DNA of 64,000 bases, from NCBI RefSeq assembly GCF_016086655.4, contig NC_052139.2:30570002-30634001 (forward strand), read 5' to 3'. Positions 34,743 to 46,400 of the stretch are shown one piece after another (position 1 is the stretch's first letter; each line of letters begins with the position of its first letter). This stretch comes from Lepeophtheirus salmonis. Lineage: Eukaryota; Arthropoda; Copepoda; Siphonostomatoida; Caligidae. The translations under genes were made by a program, and so were the position numbers. Below the pieces are notes generated by a model, which saw only the letters and a list, made by a program, of their open reading frames with translations, was not told the origin of the DNA and did no database searches.

Positions 34743-36248
34743 TCACTTTTTAACAGCCTTCATCATAGATGAAATAGTCGTAAGTTTACAGCGGGGCTTT
34801 TCGGAGCTCAAACTCTTCTCATAAGTATCTATTTTTTCCCAATCAGCCCATGTAGTAACGCTATGTTGACGCAGTATACTAGTGAGATCCTCATATGTAT
34901 CACCATTGGAGGGTAAAAGGCCTGAATTTATGTCATGCATTATTGTACGTCCCACTTTATGAGATTCTGTCATCGTGTCTGCAATTACACCTTTTGGACC
35001 TGTACCAAGCCATCCAGATACATAGAGACCGTCATCATTCACTTTACCGTTTTTGTTGGGTATGATGCCCTTGGTCTGGTCAAAAGGTATATTTGATCCC
35101 TCCGGTGGAGCGATACTCTTGTAGCCTACACTAGTGATTATTAAGCCACTCTCTATGAATTCAACGTCTTCAGTTTCTTGAATCTTTTGACCCTCATTTA
35201 TTTGATCTCCTAGGAGGGTATTCACTTTGAAACTAATGCCAGATGGAGAAGAATTCCCTTCTTCAGCATGAATTTTAAAGGGGGATCGAAGCAACTTCAG
35301 ATTCCAAGACTTATTAGATTTTTTTGACCAAAGAGCTCCTTGTTTATCTGTAGGAACTTCCTGTAGAGCAGATTTGACTAAAAGTTCTACAAGTCTTTTC
35401 TTAGGACGTTTAAGTTCTTGAATTGCACTTGATACCCTTGAGTAGTATTCTAAATTACTAAATTCCGGACGAACTCCTTCTAAATGGAGCATTTCTCTTA
35501 GTTCTTTAATCGTAAAAGATACTTGCAGTGGTCCCCTTCTGCCAACAACCAAAACTCGCTTAATTTTACTATTGGCTATCTTATCAAGAGCCTCCTCGGA
35601 TATGTCAGTTTTCTTCAAATCTTTCAATGGGGAAAGGAGGATACGAGCAATGTCCAAGGCAACATTGCCAACTCCTACAATCACAGCAGTATCCGAGGAA
35701 GTTAGATCCAATGGAAGATCCTTGTTTTGAGGTAAGCCGTTATAGTAACCAACGAAATCTTTTCCGGAAATGACATTGTCCAGATTTTCTCCAGGTATAT
35801 TCAAATTGCGAGCCGAGGCAGCTCCATATGCAAGAACTACACCACTGTATAATGTTTTGAGCATTGAGTAACTTACATCGTCTCCAAAGCTGACATTGCC
35901 AAAAAAACGAAAACGAGGGTTTTGAGCAACTTTTGTAAATGTATTATCTACATTTTTAACATCCGAATGATCCGGGGCAACACCATAGCGAACTAGGCCA
36001 AAGGGAACAGGAAGTCTTTCCAGTATATCCACATGAACTCGTTCATCTATGAATGATATAATTTTGGTTTAAAATTGATCATTATCAAGATTGTCAAATA
36101 ACTTACCTTTTAACAATTGTTGAGCGACATAAAACCCTGCAGGTCCAGATCCAACGATGCATATACGATAAGACCTCTCTGTGCTATATAATAATCTTGG
36201 TTGTTGAAAAAAACGAGAAACGCTTTTAAATAAGCAGTGAGAGATCAT
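34743..36248 (-). CDS. FDXR: NADPH:adrenodoxin oxidoreductase, mitochondrial
   Basis: Flavoenzyme that passes electrons from NADPH to mitochondrial ferredoxin for ecdysteroid synthesis and Fe-S cluster assembly. Exons on minus 36107-36248 and 34743-36046 give 481 residues. The N terminus (ISHCLFKSVSRFFQQPRLLY) looks like a mitochondrial presequence, then the FAD-binding CIVGSGPAGFYVAQQL. Further motifs are LPVPFGLVRYGVAPDH, AYGAASARNLNIPGE, the NADP-binding VGVGNVALDIARIL, VVGRRGPLQVSFTIKELREM, and near the C terminus GLYVSGWLGTGPKGVIADTM. All are canonical for the adrenodoxin reductase family (fly dare). A CRE lies about 196 bp upstream. Confidence 0.95.
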
Positions 36249-36443
36249 GTTGAATCAGAAATCGAGACTAATTTGACATTACAATTATAACATAAACATT
36301 ACTAAAATGGTTTTTATTCTAAATCATCTAAATCTGATCTTGCCGTCTTTCCTATTTTGGATTCTTATCAGGAACCATGTACGAGCATGCTTACTGTTAG
36401 TGTGTAGACATAGCCGCTTTAACAGTAGACATTTTTGTACAAT

Positions 36444-36451
36444 TGACGTCA
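36444..36451. promoter_or_regulatory. CRE-type palindrome TGACGTCA upstream of FDXR
   Basis: Perfect 8-bp CRE/ATF site about 196 bp upstream of the FDXR start codon. Confidence 0.5.
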
Positions 36452-36824
36452 TAATGAACCACTACTCCTAAGTAAGCGTTTTCTTGATCATATAATCATA
36501 ATGATCATTGATCAATGCTTCCTTGATTAAATACTAAATCAAATTGGAAAATAATATTAATCTTTACTATAAAAAGTATTGTACAATCATTCGTTAGGCC
36601 ACAATTTAGAAATGATATGAATCTGTAGCTAATTATTAATGATTTTTGAAATTGATATCAAAGTAAAAAAGATTAAATGATATATCTTAACATTCATTAA
36701 CATTAAATACCCTCATTAATCTGACCATTAGCTCAAATGATTACAAAAAGAACAATAGACTAGTTTGTGTGTAAGCTCGTATTGGAATAGGGGATTATTT
36801 AAATGGTCTACAAGTTACGATTTT

Positions 36825-36860
36825 ACAATGTTATACAAGTTGTAACTTGTATAACATTGT
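36825..36860. repeat. 36-bp perfect palindrome with 2-bp centre
   Basis: Arms ACAATGTTATACAAGTT (36825-36841) and its exact reverse complement (36844-36860) are separated by GT. It could be a cruciform-forming site, the join of a small inverted duplication, or a transposon remnant. Confidence 0.85.
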
Positions 36861-37450
36861 ACAAGTCACAATTTATACGTTTCATTTACGCTTTCTTTAA
36901 TTACATCGTTTTAATTACAAACTATACATAATTGAAGAAATATAAATTACGTATTTATTGTGTATCTAAAATTAATAAAATAGCTGTCCTGTGGGTATTT
37001 GAATTTTAAAATGCGACACGGAATACTATTTGATACAAAATTCAAAAATTACGTCGTTAAACTAGATAGACTCTCTAAAGAATATTTAATGATTGTATTT
37101 TCCTCATTACTTCGCAATTAATACTCTAAATGATTCATCTCATTTTTTTAGTTGCAATTTGTACAATTTGCTTAAACAAGTTGCAATGTCAACTTGTACA
37201 AAAGCGCAACTTGTACGTGTCAGTAGATATATATAAATGCGATATTAAAGTAAATAAAAGAAATGAAACGTCACCAAGAGTTAGCTGCCAAGTTGCCGAC
37301 GTCACTTATTATTGTATTGTGACAGTTCTGAATCATTAGTTTAATTGATTTGTCTTTGATATTTTCATTTGATATCAGTTAAGTTACTAATACCTCTAGT
37401 CATTACTTATTAGTTATTTGAACCATGAATGACCGAAATCTCTCTGAATC

Positions 37451-40400
37451 ATGTTTAAACTAGAGTCCTACATCACTCCTATTATCCTTAGTTATGTGGA
37501 AAAGTATGCCAAGAACCTCAAGGCGGAGCGTTCTCAGTTTTCTCTTTGGGGTGGGGATGCGGTCTTTAGTAATTTGGACTTGAGACTCGACGTTCTTGAA
37601 AGAGAACTTAATATACCATTTACTTTTGTGTCTGGGCACATTCATGAGCTTCACATCCATGTTCCATGGACGCGACTTCATGCGGATCCCATTGTTATTA
37701 CAATTAATACCATTGGTTTGTTCTTTTTTTTTATCCCCTCTTTAAATAAATGCTCATAATTGATATTAATTATTATTCATATGTCTTACAGAATGTGTTC
37801 TCAGACTTCCAGGGGATGAAGAGTCCTCAGAGACCTCCATCAAGCGTCCTGTATTAAAAAAACCTCGGATTACCGATGAAAAGATTCCTCCTCCTGGCTA
37901 TGTTCAATCCTTAATCAATAAAATAATATCCAATGTGTCCATTGTTTGTAATAATCTCATATTAAAATATGTTGAGGAAGACATTGTACTCAGTCTTAAT
38001 ACACGAAGTGTCAAACTTTCGTCTTGTGATGATAATTGGGATCCCTCCTTCATTGAGCTATCACTTCCAAATTTGATATTACGGAAAATAATAGATGTTT
38101 CAGATCTTACAATTTGTCTAGATAAGAGGAATGCTTCCGGAAAGATTGAATGCTATCAAGAGCCCTTACTTTATCGATGTTCGCTAAAGGTTCATGTCGC
38201 ATGGATATATGATAGCTTAAATGCAAAAATCCCTCGAATTTCTAGATTTGAAATACGATGTCCAAAGTTAGAATTTTCAATCACCGAGACTCAAATGCCT
38301 ATGCTTCTTCGACTTTTTCATTTGGCAATGGCGCTTTACTTTGGTAAATTAAATCCTACGGATTCTCATCAGTCAGCCATAGGAAGTAAAGAATATGAAG
38401 AGAGCGAAAATAGTGCTAATTTAGATAATGTGGGAGGAGATTCCTGGTCAGGATGGGCTTGGAATGTAGGAAGCACAGTTGGCACGGCCTTACTACCCAT
38501 CTACTGGGAAGATGAAGACGAAGAAGAGCTAAAAATGCACAAGGGTTTATCGAAATTTAATAGAGTCCTTCATCTAGGTTTTTACGTGGATCACGCTTCA
38601 GTTGACTTAAAACTGACTGAAATATCAAAGGAAAAAAGATTCTTTGGAACCACATCGCACAAACAATCCTTTACTCCTTATTGTAAATTTGGATTTCACG
38701 GAATATTTGGGGAAGTGAGTGTCAAGGGAATTAACTCAGTGAATGTGAGAGGTGGAATTAATGCCTTTGAAACATTGCCCTTAGGAAATTGCCCATGTGG
38801 CGTCGACGAAAAAGACAGAGAGGATTTTTATATAATTGGAGGACCAAACTATGAGGAGCATGAAGATAAAAAAGGAAGCTTGTATCTTTCCGGATCACTT
38901 TTCGATAAGGATAGAGGTGATGAATCAGGTATCCCCATAGAAAAGCGAAGGAATTATGACATTGTTTGGGATGCTCATATGGATGAAGTGACAGAAGAAA
39001 TTATGCTTGAGAGAAGTAGTGCGTTTGCTTTAGACTATTTATATTATTGGGAAATTCCAAATGACTGGAGCTCCGAGCAACTATCTGAAATTAGTACAGA
39101 TTTCGAATCTAGTAATTTATCAGAAAGAGCATTATTTCGGGCCGTATTTGGCCCTTTCTTATGTTATGTTTCCACGGGGTTTCTTCATAGAATTGATTTA
39201 ATGAGAGAGGCATTAATTTATTATGATTACTATCCATATTATGATATTAATGATAAGAATCCATTTATTGCGGAAGAATCTTCAAAGTTAGAAAGCTCTC
39301 TGGAAGAAGAAATTGATTTGATCCAAAATGGCTCAATTCCTGTTCGAGTATACCAAATCACTGCAATTCAACCTTGTTTCGTCATATCCGCCATTAATCA
39401 TTCTCACAACAATAAGCAAGGTAAACCTCAACTTACAGAATTCGTTTTACCATCTGCAAAATGTTCCATGGGTTATATTGACCTTACTTACACGACCCCT
39501 ATGTACCCTTTTAGATGCGCAAAAACAATCTCCTTAATCAATGAACCACGGCTTGGTCTTCTTCATTCTTCAATTTATGCATCTGCTAACGCAAATTTAC
39601 TTGATGTATCTATTCATCTTTGTCATGGTGAGCGCTCTGTTACTCTTTTACAGCCCTCTAAACTAAAAGGAGGTTTTAAAAGATTACTTTTCAGTAAATA
39701 TTGGAAAAAAGACACTCTTCCTCATTGGGAAATAACATTTGAGGTTAATTCATTTAAATTCCGTTTCACAAAACCTCAAATACTATTGTTAACCTACATT
39801 TTATCCAAAGGAATTTTAGTTCATTTTGAAAAAGAGGCTCTTTCAGTAATCGTCAAGGATTCTTTAACCAAAAAACTTTGTAGTATTGTTATTTCTATAT
39901 CCGGTACTAAACTAATTGCTGCTAGAACCATTAATGTATCTTCTCTTCAGTTGGTTATAGATGAGATTGGTATTAATTTACTTCCGTCAGATTCAAATCT
40001 AGGCTCAATCCCTATTTTGAGTCGTGAAAAAGGAAATGAAGATTTTAATAAAACTTCCCCTGGAAGAGCATCAATCAACTCAGGGTCGCCCTCACTTTTC
40101 GTCTTACAATTTCCAAATGATCATAAAAATCAATTCTTCAATGACACACCACCAATCGTATATTGTAACATTGCAGAATTTTACATTAACTTTGATCCAA
40201 CACTGTATGAATGGATCCAGTATTCAGTGTCCCATACAAACAAAACTCCAGGAAATTCTTTGAATGCATCTTTGATACAAATAGATGAACAAATCTCGAC
40301 TACTCTCTCCTCGAGGACCGATAATCATAAAAAGAAGAAAAAAACACCCGATCATAATTCAAATTTCCTAATATCCATCAAGAATTGGTTCCCATCTATT

Positions 40401-43400
40401 TCTGGTGCTTTCATTCAAATAAAAGCCCAGGGTGTCAAGGCTTTTTTCCCTTCAAACTCTTTAATAGGAGTTAGATCAGTAAAAGATGCTGTAAAAAAAG
40501 CTATTTCCTCCTCAAATGTATTATTGAAAGTATCTTTTCCGAATATCACTCTTGAAAATACAGCTCATATTCCTGTAATTCAGCAATTTTTGACTGGATT
40601 CCCTATCATCCTTCCTACTTCCGTGTGGAATCCAATGAAAAATAATTTACCCCTAAAGATTAAATTTAATGATTTTTCTATTAGTGATGAGAACAAAAAT
40701 ATTTACTTCCTGGATCCCAATCACCTTAGCTGTACTTTGGACTTGAAATCAAATGAAGACAATCGTTTGAATCTTTGTATGCATATTGATGCCTCAAATT
40801 CTTTCAAGTTTCGAATCGATTCTGATTTTTTACTGGCTTTCACAGATGTTATGAATTGCTTTATATCTTGTCTTCGGACTATGTGCCCTCTTAAAATTGA
40901 GGAAGAAGAGTGTTTTGATGAGAATGAATCCTCCTACACACCTGAACCAATAAGTTCAATAAGAAGTCAAAGTGGGCTATTTGATTCAGGAAAACTCATA
41001 GATGAATCAATCCTGTCTTCTACGAATGTGAGTTCAAATACAGTGATTAAAGAATCTAATTCTGAAATTTGCCTCACGCACTGGTTCCAATGCACTATTC
41101 CATCTATTTCCATAAATTTCCACCCCATGAATGAAGAAGACTCCATTTTGAATTTGGAAATGGAAGACATTACTGCATCGCTGGATGTTCAGCCCCATTA
41201 CACAAAATTGAAGTCTCGCATTATGTCAGCATTTATGAACAAAAGTGATGGAGAAATATTACTTTCTTGCGGAGAAAATTTTTCACCTGAGATCAAGTCA
41301 ACAGATGGAAATACGCTTCAAATTCTACCACATTCCCGCTTATTTGAATCTGCGAATTTTAAAACTCAAGGAGTGTTTAACTTCACATTTGTTCGAGCAC
41401 TTATTACAAATGCGAAATGGAAAAGTTTTCTTAAAAAGTCCAAGACATTAATTAATAATGAAGACGAATACTACGACATTGATGATCCTCGTTATTTATC
41501 GGAGGTTTATATTAAATCAAGTGCAATTGACATTGCATTTTGCCCAGAGACTCTATCAAAGTACTTGAATATATTCTCGAAATCTTTGTCTAATTTAAAA
41601 TTAGGGGGTGCCCCGGTTGAAAGGAAAAAGAATACCTCCTATCCCATTGATCTTTGGATAAATAATAATACACTCCCTCTATTTCATTTTAAGGGTAAAT
41701 CGATTAGGATATTTTGTCGAAATAATAATAATCTCATTGGATCGGACTTTCAAGATACAGTTTTATTTCACATTGAGTCTATAAATATGAGTTCTAATGT
41801 AGAAAATGCACTAAGTCGTCTTCTCATTAGACCAGATTTATACTATCTTGCTGAGCAGTGTGAGGTGTTGAGTGTGATGGGATCAAAAATAGAAGATCGG
41901 CAATACAGTGCAAATTTTACTGGTGTTGGTATTTATACAGGAAATTGGAATAAATTTGTGGAGAAATCAAGGAAGAACAGCGACATAGTCCTTAAGACAA
42001 TGGAAGAAAATCCAGCTTTAGAGTGGAATACCTCGGAGTTGAATCGTCAAGAAGATAATGATGATGAACCTTTCTTCTATCCGATATTGAAGCAGTTTAA
42101 TTTACAAATAACATATGCTCCTGCCATAGTTTATTATTCGTCTAATATGTCAAAAAAGCTCAAGTCTCGTCTCATAGCTGGACATTCACTGGAAATCAAT
42201 GCTGTTTCGAATATAAATGTATATGCTTCTCTGGACCAGATACGATTGTGTAGAGGCATTACTGAAGATATTCAAAAATCGTTTACTTCTCTTTTAATGC
42301 AAAAAAAAGATTCGGAGGCATCAGCATCAAGTGATTGCTCTCATATCACAGACTCCGGTTGTGAATCCGTTATCAGTTTATCACATACTCGCTATAAACA
42401 TTTGAAATTTGTTCCTCTTGAAGTCCTAATTACTGGTAGTTCAATCTCTTTGTCTCTATATCAATTGAGAAAGGGGGAACATGACTCTAATAGAAAGACT
42501 AAGAGTCGTGAAGTTCGTTATAAAAATCGGAAAAGGGATATAATAAAAGAACAAAGTCTTATAGACGATGGAAACCAGTGCTTAGAACTTCCACCTCTTA
42601 ATCTTTCTAATCCATCAAATGATGAATCACTTATCAATGAGAAAAATCAAATGAATAATGAAGACTCATTTCAACTGAATCCGTTACTTTTTGTTGCTCT
42701 TAGTCAACCACATGTATTTATTTCTATTACCAGATCTTCTCAGAAATTAGAATTATCTTTTTATGATATTTCATTGAACTCGTCATCAAATGAGGATTTC
42801 TATATTATTACAAAAGATAAACACTCCCTCCCAAGTGAAGCCGTTTTTCTTAATCATTGGATTGAAACAAAGCCAGGAGATGCTGATCCCCTTTCAGGAA
42901 TTCCACCAGCCTTATTTACTGCAACTATATCTGATTTTTTCATATCTTCTCCAAAATTATCTATAAGTATTGATCGGCCTCTAAAACTAAACATTGATGA
43001 ACAAAATTTTTCTAGAGGATCAGAAATCCTTAAACAATTGTACCAAAGCTTGAATTTAAAACCTAGTCCCTCTCAGTATTCTTCAAAGTCGTCTTCATTT
43101 TCAATAATTCATCTTCTAAGATTGAGTAAAATTATTATTTCTACAAAGCAAATCCTTATTGCTCATCCTATTAATCACATATATGCTGAATTTTTTGTGG
43201 GCCTCTCGTCACTTGATATACAAGTTAATTCTCAGGAATATGAAGCATCCCAAATAGAAGTTGACTTTAATAATGTTTCTATCAGAACTAAACTAAGGGA
43301 TATAACACATCGATTCCTTAACCCATGGTCTTTTTCAATATCTTCTGATCTTACATGGGCAAAATGGAAGGAGGAACCTATCGTATATTTAAACCTTAGC

Positions 43401-46400
43401 TCGAAGAGTATTGAGATAGACATGGGTCCCAATACGGTACTCTCCATTCTTTTAGCAGTAAACTATTACTGTCAACACTATACTTCTTGGAAAGGAGAAT
43501 TAGATAATTTTAGCTCATTATCTTCAAATTCAGAGTCAAAAACTTTCAGAAAATCTCCTTCCCCTGAACAGCATTATTCAGATGACCTCAGAGCTGGAGC
43601 GTTTAAATATATAACGAATGTTGGAACTAAAGCTTCGGATATTCGTCCCTACCAAGTTGTTTTTACACCTAGAGCATTAACATGGAGATATCCTCAACCA
43701 AGAGCACTAACAGGAACAACCATATATCCTGTACCTTTGTTGGCAGCCTCAGAGCTTGGAAGGCAGGCTTCTGGCCCAGATAATCAGGTAAAAAATAATA
43801 TATTTCATTTCTAATTTTAAAATTTTAGCAAGTACAATATAATTTTGTGTTACTTCAGCTACTTATTTGTTTTCTGTGAGGGTAAAAAAATAGAAAAATT
43901 ATGCATTACGTTTAAAACTTTATAAATGGGGCTCATACCTGCAATGTAGTAATTTCCAGCAACCAAATGAAGGTTATTATCATGGGTAAATTTCCCAACA
44001 TCAAAATTCGATCGAATGATTTGATCAAAGTTCTTTATTTGAATGGAAGTGGGTTGCTCATATAGTAAAAAAACATATCTGTGAGGTCCAGATCCTTTTG
44101 GAGGTGCAGGCCCAATATACTTTATTATCTCATTCTTCGACTTCATTTTTTCTAAGTCCAAGTCCGTAATCACCCAATGAAGATATGACCTGTGGGATTA
44201 CAAATGTTTGTAATATGCGTATTTTATTCATTGAAAAATGATGGATCTAGATAGCATTATAATACCTAAATTTTGGATTTATTTTACTTGGAGCATCAGG
44301 ATCAATCATGATGAGAACATATTTCTGTCCATCCTCTAACAAATGTTCCAATTTGATTAAAGGAGTCTCTTGAGTGGAGGCTAACGAATAGTTTTTCCCA
44401 GTTTTAACTTCATTGGTTTTATAATTTATAATTAACGGTTTTAATGAAGTTACTTGTTCAAGTCCTAATGCAGTCAGTAGTTCCTCTTTGTGGAAAGAAC
44501 TTAGAATATCTGGCGTATTATTTACTATGAAAGCAAAAAAAATAAAAAAATCAATTAATTCGTTTGATCTCACTCAATAATTAATCTCTTTTGATTTACC
44601 CATCGCGTAACAAGGGCAACAAGATACTTGATATTTACTCATTCTCTTAAATATGTCATTTTTAACAATTTTATAAAATATTTATTAATTACAAAGAATT
44701 ACTGTTCTACCAAATATATGGGGATTTCATTCGAACATAAGTAATGGATTACCTGTGAGAATTGAACCTAATAGAAGGAACAAAAGGTTAATGGAGCAAA
44801 TCATGATGATAATAGTAAGAGTGTAGGAAGAACAAAAAGTCTTTTGATAGAGTCACGTCTCTATGACTATGATGTCGTGAATAGTGAATACATTCATGCC
44901 TATCATCATAATTTATTTTCTCTTTCTAATCATTGCTTAAATGCTTTTCGATCTGAAATAGTCTCTCAGCGTATACTCTTATTCTATGTTATCAAACTTA
45001 ATGATTTAAAGGCAAATGAGAGAGTTAAAATAAACATATATATATATATGTGGGACAATATTTGCTAAAATAGAGTATGTATTGTGCGACTGAAAGTTAT
45101 TCGAATGTGTCAACGAATTAAATTTGAATATAATTTTTATATATGAAACATTGTTTTATGTATAATCTTTTATAGTTGTTGGATAAGATGTATGCCAGAC
45201 AAAATGATTCTTTTGATCGAATCTTTAAGGGATTCTTCTTATTCATATTATTAATAATCCATTTCCGTTTGATTTCTTAGAATCATATGTAGAGAAAGTA
45301 CCGCTAGGTATTTATGTTTGAATAGGAATATCAAAATTGTCATTTTTTAAACATGACTCATGTAAATTTTGCAACCATTCATACAATTAATATGTGTTCA
45401 AAAGATTTCATGATCTTTTTTTTTTTTTTTGCACAATAGCAATTCATGATTTTGATCTTTATTTATATTATTATGTATGTATTTATGTTTGAGAAATCCT
45501 TTTTATAATTACTTGTTCCAATAGTAGTTTGATTTCCATCTATTATATGTAATTTAGGTTATTTGTGGACTCCAATATTGGGATTTATCCTTAAAGAGCT
45601 TTCGAACCTATTCAGAGTTTGCTCTCTCTGAGAGCGAAGTGAGTTACTTGAATTTGCCGATTCTATCGGATCGTAAAAGAATTGCAGTCTCTCCTATTTG
45701 GAGGGTGGTTTTGAATATATGTGCTGAAGAAGAGGAAGAACGAGAGGATGAAGAAGAAAGTTTTCCATCAGACTATGTCCTGTTAGAAGATGAAGTGATT
45801 GTGACAGCCAAGTCTCTCGTCTCTGTTCTGAAAGTAGACTCCTTTTTCAGCCCAGAACTTATACCTAAATTTCAGGTAATGCACCTACACATTTTACAAA
45901 TGATTTTAATCATGATTATATTTTTTTTAGGTCTCAGGGAAAGTTTCCTCTCTATCTCTCCGCTTTCACAATCATTTTCATTTTTTTAGTCGGGAACGGA
46001 TCCCTGAATTTAAAGAGTATCATTTTTATCAAGCCTTCCCGCTCGATCAAGCCATATTCAATATTCATTTAAATTCGATTTCTTTTGGATTAGATAATTG
46101 GAATGACAAGTCAAATGGATCTCATTTACTTTTTCGACTCAAGTCACAAATGAAAGTTACTTTTCTAGATTATAAATTCCTTGGAATCAATACATTCCTA
46201 TCCCCCTTCAAGTTTCAAACACAGATCTACTCATTCAACAACTCCATCGCGGATATTTCCTTCCATTCCAGACCTTTACATTTCCGTGTTGGACATTTCC
46301 TTCATCATAGTTTAGAAGTAAGTTCCTGGATATGGAAAGAGGTTTTGAAATCATCATCGAAGGATCAACCACCTCTCATGGGCTCATGTAGCATGCCCAT

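Larger units (their letters stand above)
36249..37450. promoter_or_regulatory. Divergent upstream region of FDXR and VPS13B
   Basis: About 1.2 kb. It contains TGACGTCA at 36444-36451 near FDXR, a one-mismatch version CGACGTCA at 37297-37304 before VPS13B, a 36-bp palindrome at 36825-36860, and several further ACTTGTAC-type half-sites near 37145-37220. No gene is supported; a short open frame at 37130-37339 is AT-rich and unlike any protein I know. Confidence 0.5.

Noticed and set aside
37130..37339. Short open frame with a hydrophobic start upstream of VPS13B
   Set aside because: AT-rich, no recognised motif, and it overlaps a palindrome-rich promoter region. The apparent signal peptide is probably chance.
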